A stretch of DNA of 33,508 nt. It comes from Acidimicrobiia bacterium. GTDB lineage: Bacteria; Actinomycetota; Acidimicrobiia; Spongiisociales; UBA5794. The notes under the pieces are model-generated. The model was not told the DNA's origin. It was given only the letters and a program-made list of their open reading frames with translations, and searched no databases. Below, piece by piece: positions 15,534 to 23,957 of the stretch (the stretch's first letter is position 1; every line of letters starts with the position of its first letter). Location: positions 1 to 33,508 of the forward strand of contig JASJBC010000046.1 in NCBI GenBank assembly GCA_030066715.1. The letters are read 5' to 3'. The position numbers and the translations under genes were made by a program.

Positions 15534-16373
15534 ATGTCGGACGAGACCTTCCGGCTGCTCACCTCGAGTGATGCGCTGGATGCGTACCTGGTTGGTCTCG
15601 GTGGCCTCCTTCTCCTCGGCCTTCTCGCCCTCCTGGGTAGGAGACCGGGTTTTGCCGGTGGTGTGGTGTTGAGTGCCTCCGCGGTGATTGCGCTGGCGTG
15701 GACCTACCGGGTCCCTGCCGAGGTCGTCGCCGGATTGGGAGTTCTCGCCCTGGGCGGCCTCGTGCCTGTGCGATCGCCCTGGTTGGCTATGGCCCTGTCG
15801 GTTCCCGGTGCGACGGTGGTGGGAGCGGCCTTCCTCGACTCGCCCCACCCCGAGCTCGTTGTGTTCGTCGTTGCCGGCACGGTCGTCCTCGGAGGTCTTG
15901 TCGCACGCTTTGATCGTTACGACGGTCCGGTGGCCGGCATGACATTGCTGGTCATCTCCTTTGTCGGGGTGCTTCTCGTCGTGCCGGATACGGACCAGGT
16001 CATCGTCGTTGCTGCTGCGGCCGCCCCCTTGCTCATCGTCGGCTACCCACTGCGACTCGCTCGGATCGGCCCCGGAGGTGCGCAGGCCGCAACGGGTCTG
16101 CTGCTTTGGTCGGTTGCGGTGGGCGGTGTGGCCCGTGCGGCGGCATTGATCTCAGGTGCTGCCGCGCTCGGCCTGCTGATCGCAGACCCGCTCTTCCGCA
16201 GATCGTCAGCGGGCGGCTCTGACCGGTCGCCGCTTCCGCTGGTCGCGATGCAAGCGCTGATCTGCGTCCTCCTGGCCCTCGCCATGAGTCTCTTCCCGGG
16301 CAGGCCCGTCGTTGTCGCCGTTGTGTCGGCCGGCCTGCTGCTTGCTGCGGGGATGTCGGCGCAACGAATCTGA
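15534..16373 (+). CDS. Hydrophobic membrane protein of unknown function
   Basis: A 279-residue protein made almost entirely of hydrophobic segments, about 8-9 possible transmembrane helices rich in Gly, Ala, Val and Leu. I recognise no family motif. It starts three bases after the stop of the halogenase-like gene, with only a weak AGGA site, so translation probably continues from upstream. Its last 168 bases lie antisense to the C-terminus of the polymerase-like gene. The hydrophobic C-terminal helix encoded there (LICVLLALAMSLFPGRPV) argues that this frame is truly coded to its end. It could help the permease or the flavoenzyme product cross the membrane, which is inference only. Confidence 0.72.
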   Translation: MSDETFRLLTSSDALDAYLVGLGGLLLLGLLALLGRRPGFAGGVVLSASAVIALAWTYRVPAEVVAGLGVLALGGLVPVRSPWLAMALSVPGATVVGAAFLDSPHPELVVFVVAGTVVLGGLVARFDRYDGPVAGMTLLVISFVGVLLVVPDTDQVIVVAAAAAPLLIVGYPLRLARIGPGGAQAATGLLLWSVAVGGVARAAALISGAAALGLLIADPLFRRSSAGGSDRSPLPLVAMQALICVLLALAMSLFPGRPVVVAVVSAGLLLAAGMSAQRI

Positions 16374-17669
16374 CCCGCCCGTAGCGCCCTCCGCCTCGTC
16401 GTCGGGAATCGCCCACCCGAGGCCGATGATCAGGGCGATGAAGTAGGGCATGACCTGCGATCTCTGCCGGGCCAGCAGCCCGAAGTTGTTGAACGAACTG
16501 AACGCAACGACAAACCCCAGCGTGAACACCAGGGCAAAGATCAGGTACGGCTGCCGTCTGATTCGGACCCCGTTCTTCAGCATCGGCAGGAAACGCCATG
16601 CGAACAGGCCGAGGAGCAACAGTCCTTCCATGCTGCTGGCCAGGGCTTGCTCGTTGTTCGCTTCCTGGGGGAAGGGACGGAACAGCACCTTGAGGAAACC
16701 GGCCGGGAAGTCGGCGGGTGTGCGAATGCCCGATCCCGTTACGCCGGACCCTCCCTTGGAAGTAGATCCCTCGACGTTGGTCAGCACGTTCTCGAAGTCC
16801 TCTGTGGCTTCGAGCCCGGAGGCGAAGTCGATACCGAACTTCTGCGCCGTGAATGCACCCACGACCGCGAGCACGGCGCTGATCAACGCGATCGCAGCGA
16901 GCTTCCTGCCCCCGAGGCCGGGGCTGCGGCTCCTCCCGAACAGGAGTGCGATCGCCAGCGATCCTCCGAAGAGCAGGGCGACATGGGGGCGGATCACCGC
17001 TGCTCCCAGCGCGCCTATGCCGAAGAGCGCCGCCCAGCGCAACCGGAAGTCGTCGAGCAGCCGCGACGCGCCCAGTGAGCCCATGCCAAGGAAGAAAAAC
17101 ATCAGCGACTCTTTGCCGATGCTGGACGGCCAGTAGATGATGGTCGGGAGGAACAACACGCCTGCGGCGTACCAGCCCGCCTGCTTGCCGTACGCCCAGC
17201 GCCGGAACGCCGCATAGAGCATCAACTGGCCGAAGAAGGCCAGCGTGGCGAACAGGAAGAACCCGCCCAGCAGGGTTGGGACGTATGGGATGTACAGGAA
17301 CGCGGTCGCCATGTTGACGAACTCGGTCCCGATGTCGAACTCGGGGATCTGGAACGATCGCCACAAGCCGACCAACCTGTTGCCCGACCCGTGGTACCCG
17401 ACGGCGTCGCCGACGCCGCGGTAGATGTACTCGAGCACCAGGAAGCGAGCGAGCGAGGCGAGCAGCTTCACCAGATAGGCGCCGACGATCACCTGCGGCA
17501 ACCAGTGGGCGTCCTCCTCCGTTGCCATCCGCTTGCCGATGGCGCCCACCACGAGGACGCCGCAGGCGGCGAAGATGACGGAAGCTCCCTCGATGTAGCC
17601 CAGGCCGAGGAGAACCAAGCCGGTGGCTAGCAGCGTCGTGCTGATGATCCAGGTCAGGCCGTTGTTCAC
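16206..17669 (-). CDS. Polysaccharide polymerase-like (Wzy/O-antigen ligase type) membrane protein
   Basis: A 487-residue protein with about 10-12 transmembrane segments and one large extracytoplasmic loop (about residues 290-350, containing TEDFENVLTNVEGSTSKGG). This plan is typical of Wzy-type polymerases and related O-antigen ligases. Conserved-looking features are IYWPSSIGKESLMFF and RPHVALL. GTG at 17669 overlaps the stop of the acetyltransferase gene (GTGA) and follows GGAG, so I prefer it to an ATG 33 bases upstream. The last 50 or so residues are charged, low-complexity and antisense to the membrane gene at 15534, and could be a junk extension. It should join repeat units of the surface polymer outside the membrane. 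Confidence 0.75.
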   Translation of the reverse strand: MNNGLTWIISTTLLATGLVLLGLGYIEGASVIFAACGVLVVGAIGKRMATEEDAHWLPQVIVGAYLVKLLASLARFLVLEYIYRGVGDAVGYHGSGNRLVGLWRSFQIPEFDIGTEFVNMATAFLYIPYVPTLLGGFFLFATLAFFGQLMLYAAFRRWAYGKQAGWYAAGVLFLPTIIYWPSSIGKESLMFFFLGMGSLGASRLLDDFRLRWAALFGIGALGAAVIRPHVALLFGGSLAIALLFGRSRSPGLGGRKLAAIALISAVLAVVGAFTAQKFGIDFASGLEATEDFENVLTNVEGSTSKGGSGVTGSGIRTPADFPAGFLKVLFRPFPQEANNEQALASSMEGLLLLGLFAWRFLPMLKNGVRIRRQPYLIFALVFTLGFVVAFSSFNNFGLLARQRSQVMPYFIALIIGLGWAIPDDEAEGATGGSDSLRRHPRSKQQAGRHNGDNDGPAREETHGEGQEDADQRLHRDQRKRRPVRAAR

Positions 17670-18619
17670 AGCAGCTCCAGGTCGCTGAGAGACAGATCCC
17701 AACTGTCGAGGCTCTCGATTCCGTCACCAAGATTGCGCAGCGGTCGGCACATGAGGGTCATTGTCGCGCCGGGCACGGGGACAAAACCCGAGCGCACGGT
17801 GGCGCGCCGCTCGGGTGATCCCTTGCTGAAGAAGGCGCCGACATAGCTGCTCGTCGCGCTCCGTTGTGCGAGGTGAATCGCCTTCCCGAGATGTTCCCCG
17901 TAGACCTCGGAGATCAGCAGCTCGCGCAGCCTGCCGCGGTGGGCGATGCGACCGACCGCCGTCGCAGTCCCGGCGGCGAACTGCACGTAGCGGGCGGTGG
18001 GGTGGCCGGTGAATCGCCAGGCGTGATACTCCTCCGTGCGCGGAGTGCGCAGGCCACGAAGTGTGCGGTCCGGCGTGGAGCGGGGAGTGACCGGTTCGGG
18101 TTGGGCCACAAAATCGGCCGGCTCCGGAAGCTGGGCCGTGTCGGGTCGCTTCCGCATCAAGCCGCGGGCGGGGAAAGCAAGGGGTCGGATGACTCCCACC
18201 TCCGACCATCCCATCGTCAAGTAGCCGGCGCCGGAGCGCGGGTTGGGCGTGTTGAAAACCATGTCCACACCGTCCGCCGTAGCCGCGTCGAGCGCAGCCA
18301 TCGTCAGGCTGCGGAAGATGCCGCGGCGTCGGTACTCGGGATGGGTGGCGGTATCAACGGCACGGACGCAACGAAGGGTGGTCCCGTCGGGTTGCAGCAA
18401 CTCCCACCTCATGAAGGCACGGAAGCCCGCGATGGTCGGCCCGTCGGCAGCAACGAGCATGATGGATCTGCCGAAGGGATTGTCGACATGCTTCCAGTTG
18501 AACAGCTCCGGTGTGCGCTGCAGCAACGCAGTCTCGCCGAGTGAGGAGCGCAGGAGATCGAGCACCTGCGGGAGATCGTCGGTGGCAAAGGGCCGGATGG
18601 TCAGGGTCTGCTCAGCCAT
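17666..18619 (-). CDS. GNAT-family N-acetyltransferase
   Basis: A 317-residue protein. The N-terminal half is a GNAT domain: ITIRPFATDDLPQVL-like start, VRAVDTATHPEYRRRGIFRSL with the acetyl-CoA pyrophosphate loop RRRGIF (97-102), and FNTPNPRSGAGYLTMGW at about 134-150. The second half (about 190-317) may be another, degenerate GNAT-like fold. It probably acetylates an amino sugar or another amine of the polymer precursor, using acetyl-CoA in the cytoplasm. ATG 18619 has GGAGG upstream and overlaps the end of the glycosyltransferase gene by eight bases. It is coupled downstream to the polymerase gene by GTGA, so the three form one minus-strand operon. Confidence 0.85.
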   Translation of the reverse strand: MAEQTLTIRPFATDDLPQVLDLLRSSLGETALLQRTPELFNWKHVDNPFGRSIMLVAADGPTIAGFRAFMRWELLQPDGTTLRCVRAVDTATHPEYRRRGIFRSLTMAALDAATADGVDMVFNTPNPRSGAGYLTMGWSEVGVIRPLAFPARGLMRKRPDTAQLPEPADFVAQPEPVTPRSTPDRTLRGLRTPRTEEYHAWRFTGHPTARYVQFAAGTATAVGRIAHRGRLRELLISEVYGEHLGKAIHLAQRSATSSYVGAFFSKGSPERRATVRSGFVPVPGATMTLMCRPLRNLGDGIESLDSWDLSLSDLELL

Positions 18620-19706
18620 CGAGCACCTCCGCATAGACCTCCTCGGTCGCCCGCACCATCGCTTCCAGGCTGTAGTCGGCTGCGACGAGCTCGCTTCCGG
18701 CCTGACCGAGCTTCTCTGCGTACTCCGGGTTGTCCAGCAGCCGCTCTATGGCTGCAGCCAGGGCGGCCGGGTCACCCGGGGGGACGAGGAGCCCGGTTTC
18801 GGCGTCACGCACGATGCTCGGCACGCCGCCCACCGCGGTCGCCACCACCGGCCGGCTTAGTGCCAGCGCCTCGAGAATGGAGACCGGCAAACCCTCGACG
18901 TCGGCCGGATTGACGTAGATGTCGGCGGCAGCCATGAACCGGATGGCATCCTCACGTCTGCCGAGGAATCGGATGCGCTCCGCTGCCTGCCGGTCGGCCG
19001 CAAACGACCGGATCTCCTCGAGATCCCCTTCCGTCTTCTCTCCGCCGATGGAGACGATGAGGACATGGTCCCGGTCCAGCAGGGTTGCCGCCGCGACGAG
19101 GTTGCGATGGCCCTTCAGCGGTCTGATGTTTCCAACATGAACAACGAGCCGGTCGTTGTCCCGTAACCCGAGCTCGCTACGCACGCCCGTTGTGTCGATG
19201 TCCGGTGGAATGGCAACGCCGTTCGGGATCACCTGCCGCCTCCGGGCGGGATAAGAGGCGATCGATTCGCCGACGGCGTCGGACACGGCCATCACGGCAG
19301 CGTTGCGCGAGTAGGTGGACCTATTGGCGATCTGCACGGGTCGTCGATAGGAATGCGCCAAGTTGTGCTCTGTGTAGACCACGGGGACCGGGGAGACGAG
19401 TCGAGCCGCGGCGCCCATGGCCGGCAGATGGGCGTGCACGAGCGCAGCATCGGCCTCACGCACGATGCGGCGGAAGCGGGCAACGGAGGCCGGCGTCATC
19501 CCCCGTTTCGACCCGAAGCAGACAACAGGGATCCCGATGTCTTCGAGGGTCGCAACGAGCTGGTTCTTCCACGGCAGCGCATATGCCACGCGGTAGTCGA
19601 ACCGGGTCCGGTCCCAGTAGCGCGCTCCTTCTGCGATCAGCTTTTCGGCGCCGCCGATGCCGAGGCCCTTGATGGCGACGACGACAGTAGGGCGTTCGGA
19701 ACTCAT
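18612..19706 (-). CDS. Glycosyltransferase family 4
   Basis: A 364-residue retaining glycosyltransferase of the GT-B fold. The N-terminal donor-side Gly-rich segment is KGLGIGGAEKL (13-23), typical of GT4 enzymes. NIRPLKGHRNL (193-203) and the E-x7-E motif EGLPVSILE (271-279) with PVVAT are in the nucleotide-sugar domain. It should add one sugar to the lipid-linked repeat unit at the inner face of the membrane. It is the first gene of a three-gene minus-strand operon with the acetyltransferase and polymerase. It is divergent from the deacetylase gene across a 173-bp gap, in which I see no clear promoter boxes. The donor sugar is unknown. Confidence 0.92.
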   Translation of the reverse strand: MSSERPTVVVAIKGLGIGGAEKLIAEGARYWDRTRFDYRVAYALPWKNQLVATLEDIGIPVVCFGSKRGMTPASVARFRRIVREADAALVHAHLPAMGAAARLVSPVPVVYTEHNLAHSYRRPVQIANRSTYSRNAAVMAVSDAVGESIASYPARRRQVIPNGVAIPPDIDTTGVRSELGLRDNDRLVVHVGNIRPLKGHRNLVAAATLLDRDHVLIVSIGGEKTEGDLEEIRSFAADRQAAERIRFLGRREDAIRFMAAADIYVNPADVEGLPVSILEALALSRPVVATAVGGVPSIVRDAETGLLVPPGDPAALAAAIERLLDNPEYAEKLGQAGSELVAADYSLEAMVRATEEVYAEVLDG

Positions 19707-19879
19707 GAGCTATACCCCACCCGGCTACCCCCTTCCCTCGGTGCGGGAATGTACTACGAGTCCCCCCGTCCGGCGAGCGGTTTTGAGGCTACGCTGGCGT
19801 TGTTGACCAACGGGTGGGGATAGATGGCCAGTCCACAAGCCAATGAGCTAGCTTCGTTCATGGTGGATGAGGTCACAAC

Positions 19880-20674
19880 GTGAAGAGGGCAATCAGAACG
19901 GCTGCCAAGAGCGGCTTCCTGGCCGCGGATCTGCTCTCGGGGCGGATGCCGGGACCGCGCCTGCTCATCTATCACCAGGTTGGCGCCGGGATGGGCCGGC
20001 AGATGGAGGTGACCGAGGAGGACTTTCGGCGTCACCTCGATTGGTTGGTGGCCCACGGCGAGGTCGTCAGCCTCGATCGGGCGATCGCCGAACGGGGGAC
20101 ACCGGGCGATGACCGCCGCTATGTGCTCACGTTTGATGACGGTTATGCGGATATGTACGACAACGCGTGGCCGCTGCTGCGGGCGCAGCGGCTCCCGTTC
20201 ACGCTGTACCTGACAACCGAGCCGGTCGAAACAGGTGTGGCCTTGACCCCCGGTGGGCAGGCCGAGCCGCTGACCTGGGCGCAGATCGACGAGATGCTCG
20301 CCTCCGGTCTCATGACGCTCGGTGCCCACACCCACCGGCATCGCGAGTTGGGCGACCTGGACCTGGCCGCCATCGAGGAGGAGATCAGCGTCTCCAACGA
20401 TCTGATCGAGGAGCGCACCGGTGTGACTCCGATCCACTTCGCCTACCCGTGGGGTTACTGGTCGCCTGTGGCCGACACGGTGCTGCGCCGGGTGTACGAG
20501 ACGGCGACGCTGGGAAGCGGAGCCCCCATCAGCGCAGACACCGACCTCTTCAAACTCAATCGTGTTCCGGTCCAACTCAGCGATGGGTTTGTCTTCTTTC
20601 GGCGGAAGATGAACACGGGGCTGATGATCGAGGACAAGCTGCGCCGCCGGCTGGCGAAATACGACGGGCCATGA
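19880..20674 (+). CDS. Polysaccharide deacetylase (NodB domain)
   Basis: A 264-residue carbohydrate esterase family 4 protein. The metal/catalytic Asp-Asp motif is TFDDGY (84-89) and the metal-binding His motif is GAHTHRHREL (148-157); PIHFAYPWGYWS (about 186-197) is the third NodB block. There is no signal peptide, so it may act on a lipid-linked precursor in the cytoplasm or at the membrane face. It removes N- or O-acetyl groups from a sugar; the resulting free amine could then be re-acylated or sulfated by neighbours. GTG 19880 has GAGG seven bases upstream. The stop overlaps the next glycosyltransferase start by ATGA. Confidence 0.9.
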   Translation: MKRAIRTAAKSGFLAADLLSGRMPGPRLLIYHQVGAGMGRQMEVTEEDFRRHLDWLVAHGEVVSLDRAIAERGTPGDDRRYVLTFDDGYADMYDNAWPLLRAQRLPFTLYLTTEPVETGVALTPGGQAEPLTWAQIDEMLASGLMTLGAHTHRHRELGDLDLAAIEEEISVSNDLIEERTGVTPIHFAYPWGYWSPVADTVLRRVYETATLGSGAPISADTDLFKLNRVPVQLSDGFVFFRRKMNTGLMIEDKLRRRLAKYDGP

Positions 20675-21834
20675 GCGAGGGACGAACCTTCGTATTCGTC
20701 ATCAACTCGCTGGGAGCGGGCGGGGCGGAGCGATCGTTGGCGGACATACTCCCGCACCTGCCCGAGCGGGGAGTCCACCCCCTGGTGGTCTGCTTCAAGG
20801 CGCCGGAGGTTGGCTTCGAGCGGGAAGTCCGGGACGCGGGCACGGAAGTGGTCGTGTTGCCATCCGGCGGCCTGCTGCGGCACATCCGGCCACTCCGCCG
20901 CATCATCAGGAGACGGCGGCCGGCACTGGTGTACACCGCTCTGTTCGATGCACATTTCGTGGGAAGGCTTGCTGCGGTGGGCACCGGTGTCCCGGTGCTG
21001 TCCAATCTCACCAACGTCGCCTATGACCCGGCCCGATTTGCCGATCCTCGTGTGAACACGCGCAAGCTGCGGATGCTGCGCACCATCGATGGATGGACGG
21101 CGCGACACCTGACGGCGCACTTCCATGCCGTCAGCGGAGCTGTGAAGGATTCGGCGGTCACGCATCTCGGCATCGCCGGCGACGACGTGACCGTTGTATA
21201 CCGCGGACGCGGGAGGGAGCGGCTTGGCGCCCCCGGCCCGGAGCGGCGCCGCGCGGTTCGGGAGAAGCTGGGGATTCCTCAGCAGGCTCCCGTGGTCGTG
21301 ACGGTCGGACGCCAGGAGTATCAGAAAGGCCATCGTCATCTGCTGGCCGCGGTCCCCGCTTTGCGGGAGCAGTTCCCGGATCTCGTCGTTCTCATCGTCG
21401 GGCGCGAGGGCCACTGCACTGGGGACCTTTGTGCCATCGTCGCAGAGCTGCAGATCGAAGAACACGTGCGGTTCCTTGGCCACCGCACCGATGTCGCCGA
21501 TCTGCTCAGTGCAGCCGACGTCTTTGCCTTCCCATCGGTCTACGAGGGTTTGGGCGGCGCCAACCTCGAGGCGATGGCCATGGGTCTGCCGATGGTCGTC
21601 TCGGACATTCCTGCGCTGCGCGAAGTCGTTGCCGAAGGGGAGAACGGACTGCTGGTTCCGCCCGGCGATCCTGATGCACTCGGTGGGGCCATCGCCGGGT
21701 TGCTTGCGGACCCGGAGCTGCGAACGCGTTACGGGACACGCAGCATCGAGATCTACGAGGAGAGCTTTCAGGCGACAGAGTCGATTCCGCGCACTGTCGA
21801 TCTGATGGTGCGGGTGGCCGACGCCGGCCGCTAG
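20671..21834 (+). CDS. Glycosyltransferase family 4
   Basis: A 387-residue GT-B glycosyltransferase. The N-terminal segment VINSLGAGGAERSL (10-23) is the GT4 donor/acceptor loop. GRQEYQKGHRHLL (213-225) and the E-x7-E motif YEGLGGANLEAMAMGLP (291-307) lie in the C-terminal domain. ATG 20671 overlaps the deacetylase stop (ATGA). The frame is open for 168 more codons upstream, but that part is the deacetylase gene in another frame. Coupling to the deacetylase suggests the pair act on the same sugar. It converges on the Wzz-like gene with both stops sharing one CTAG. Confidence 0.92.
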   Translation: MSEGRTFVFVINSLGAGGAERSLADILPHLPERGVHPLVVCFKAPEVGFEREVRDAGTEVVVLPSGGLLRHIRPLRRIIRRRRPALVYTALFDAHFVGRLAAVGTGVPVLSNLTNVAYDPARFADPRVNTRKLRMLRTIDGWTARHLTAHFHAVSGAVKDSAVTHLGIAGDDVTVVYRGRGRERLGAPGPERRRAVREKLGIPQQAPVVVTVGRQEYQKGHRHLLAAVPALREQFPDLVVLIVGREGHCTGDLCAIVAELQIEEHVRFLGHRTDVADLLSAADVFAFPSVYEGLGGANLEAMAMGLPMVVSDIPALREVVAEGENGLLVPPGDPDALGGAIAGLLADPELRTRYGTRSIEIYEESFQATESIPRTVDLMVRVADAGR

Positions 21835-23933
21835 CTCCGGGCGGCGTCGCTCTTGTCTCTCTCGGTCTCGGCTGTGTCGAGGACGGTTTTTGCGGGGTCC
21901 GCGACGGCGTCCCCCCCACGGTCTCGGTCTCCCGACGATGCGACGGGCTCCTCGTCGTCATCCTCTGCGGTTTCCTCGTCGCCGGCGTCGTCCGTCGCCA
22001 TCTCCGCCCCCTTCCTCGTGCTGGCAGGCGAGGGCAGCGGCGTCTCGTCGTCTGTCTCGGTTCCATCCGCGTCGGCAGATACCGGCTCCGGCTCCTCCTC
22101 GTCGCGACTGCCGCGTAGATAGTCGGCGATCTGCTCACGAACCGGCTGACGACGACCTTCGAGCAGGACGAGTCCGGCGACCTCGACGTTGCGATCAGCG
22201 AGGGCGTCGGCAACCGTCTCGACCCGGACCTTCTCGGTGTACCCGACGTAGCCGACGAGGGCAACGATGTCGACACGATGAATGACGGCGTCTGCGAGGG
22301 GATCGGATATCTCCGGCCCGGCCACGATCACCATGTCGAACCTGTTGGCGACAACGTCCATGAGAACGCGGCAATTGGGTGATGCGAACACGTCGATGGG
22401 ATCGTGCCGCTCGGCGTCGACCGAAAGCGCAGTCAAGCCCGGCGCCGCCGGCGACGCCAAGTCGAGGAAGCTGTTGAGACGTGACTCTGCCTCCTCCGGA
22501 GGCACGGCTGTCATCAGGACGTCGTTCAGCACGTTGTCGCCGGGACCGTACTCGGGCAGGCGGTTGGGGTTGAAGGAGTTGCCGTCGATGAGGAGTACTT
22601 CACGGTCCGCCATCGTGTACGAAGCGGCGAGATCCGCAGCCAGTTCGCCGACTTCCTCGCCGGCGACGCCCACGCCGAACAAGCCGACGATGGCCGGCCG
22701 TTCCCCGGTGACGCCGTCCATCGCCGCCCGCAGCGTCTGGATATCACGGCGGCGTTGCGAGAGAGCTGTCGGGTACCAGATGGCGTCGTCGGTAGCTTCG
22801 TCTCGTTTTCTGTTGACGAAACCGAGCGAAATCAAGCCGTCGAGGTCCGTGCCGGCCCACACCGGTTGGCGCACCTGGTCGTACCCGACAATGGCGAGAC
22901 CAGCAAGAAGCGACCCAACCAGCAGGCCGAGGAAAGCAAAGAGACCGACGGAGCGCTCGGACTGTGTCTCGTCGGTGACGACGGGTTCCTCCACGAAGCC
23001 GCCGGGCGGGCGGCCGTCGAGACGACGCAGCAAGCTCACGTATTGGAGCTCGAGCTCGTCGAGATCGAGTTGCAGCGCCTCTAGCTCGAGTTCGTCGACG
23101 ACGCTCAGGGTGTCTGCCGTCGGCGGGTCGGGAAGCTGGTTGAGGGCGTTGCGAAGCCGGAGCAGGATGATGTTGTTGCGACCCTGTTCGTCCTGGAGCT
23201 GCTCTAGCGAGACAATCGGAGGTGGTTCCTCTTCCTCCTCGGACTCCTCCTCTTCGTCGGCGGCACGCGTGGTGGAGGTCTCCGGCTCGACACCGAAGAA
23301 ATCGTCCTCGGTCGGTCGCAACTCGGGATTCAGGATCCAAATCGCTATCTGGGCTTGGCGCTGATCGAGGGTGGCTATCTCGGTTTCGAGCGCAGTCCGC
23401 TCGGCCGTGATGGAGGGATCTTCTGGTTCCGGCTCGCTCAGGCTGAGGGCGGCGATCTCCTCTTTCAGCCGGTCGATGTCGACGAGCACCGTCGCCATGG
23501 TCGCCTCGATCTGGTCGACGCTCAGCACGGTGGCGCCGAGCGCCTCGTACTCATCCCGCAGTGCCAGGGCTTCGGCGAGCGTCTCCTCGCCGTCCCGTCC
23601 CACTGCGATGAACAGCAGCGCGTTGTCCTCCCGGTCGACCTGGATGGACAGCCGCGGGTTGGCTGCGAGCGTCTCCTCGAGAAGAAGACCGGCCCGAGCC
23701 CGTTCGTTCTCCGCATCCACGGTGCCGCCGGACGTGTTGCTGCGGCTGCTGCTCGAATCCTCCTCTTCTTCGATCTGGAAGAAGGTGACCGGCGCCTCGG
23801 CTCGCCACCGTGGCCGGATTCCGTCGTTGTGATTGTTGGCCAGGATCGCACCGATGGAGGCACCGGCGACGGCGAGGATCACGACGATGACCCACTTCGC
23901 CGTGAGCGTCTTGATGACCCGCCCTAACTGCAT
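21831..23933 (-). CDS. Wzz/BY-kinase-like chain-length protein with degenerate P-loop
   Basis: A 700-residue protein laid out like a polysaccharide co-polymerase fused to a tyrosine autokinase. TM1 is at about 13-31, followed by a long extracytoplasmic coiled-coil-like region (about 75-310) with very acidic patches, TM2 at 329-351, then a cytoplasmic ATPase-like domain. In that domain the Walker A region is GLFGVGVAGEEVG (417-429) with no Lys/Ser-Thr, Walker A' is VLLIDGNSFNPNRLPEYG (446-463), and Walker B is MVIVAGP (534-540). No C-terminal Tyr cluster exists; the tail (about 608-700) is rich in Asp/Glu. Kinase activity is therefore doubtful and the protein may regulate chain length by itself. 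It lies 24 bp after the dehydratase gene. Confidence 0.85.
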   Translation of the reverse strand: MQLGRVIKTLTAKWVIVVILAVAGASIGAILANNHNDGIRPRWRAEAPVTFFQIEEEEDSSSSRSNTSGGTVDAENERARAGLLLEETLAANPRLSIQVDREDNALLFIAVGRDGEETLAEALALRDEYEALGATVLSVDQIEATMATVLVDIDRLKEEIAALSLSEPEPEDPSITAERTALETEIATLDQRQAQIAIWILNPELRPTEDDFFGVEPETSTTRAADEEEESEEEEEPPPIVSLEQLQDEQGRNNIILLRLRNALNQLPDPPTADTLSVVDELELEALQLDLDELELQYVSLLRRLDGRPPGGFVEEPVVTDETQSERSVGLFAFLGLLVGSLLAGLAIVGYDQVRQPVWAGTDLDGLISLGFVNRKRDEATDDAIWYPTALSQRRRDIQTLRAAMDGVTGERPAIVGLFGVGVAGEEVGELAADLAASYTMADREVLLIDGNSFNPNRLPEYGPGDNVLNDVLMTAVPPEEAESRLNSFLDLASPAAPGLTALSVDAERHDPIDVFASPNCRVLMDVVANRFDMVIVAGPEISDPLADAVIHRVDIVALVGYVGYTEKVRVETVADALADRNVEVAGLVLLEGRRQPVREQIADYLRGSRDEEEPEPVSADADGTETDDETPLPSPASTRKGAEMATDDAGDEETAEDDDEEPVASSGDRDRGGDAVADPAKTVLDTAETERDKSDAARS

Positions 23934-23957
23934 CTCAGTTGCACCTCGTTGAGAGTT

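Noticed and set aside
16033-17730. Minus-strand frame of about 565 codons over the polymerase gene
   Set aside because: The product is Arg/Pro-rich with no membrane segments, while the alternative frame gives regular transmembrane helices and a coupled GTG start.
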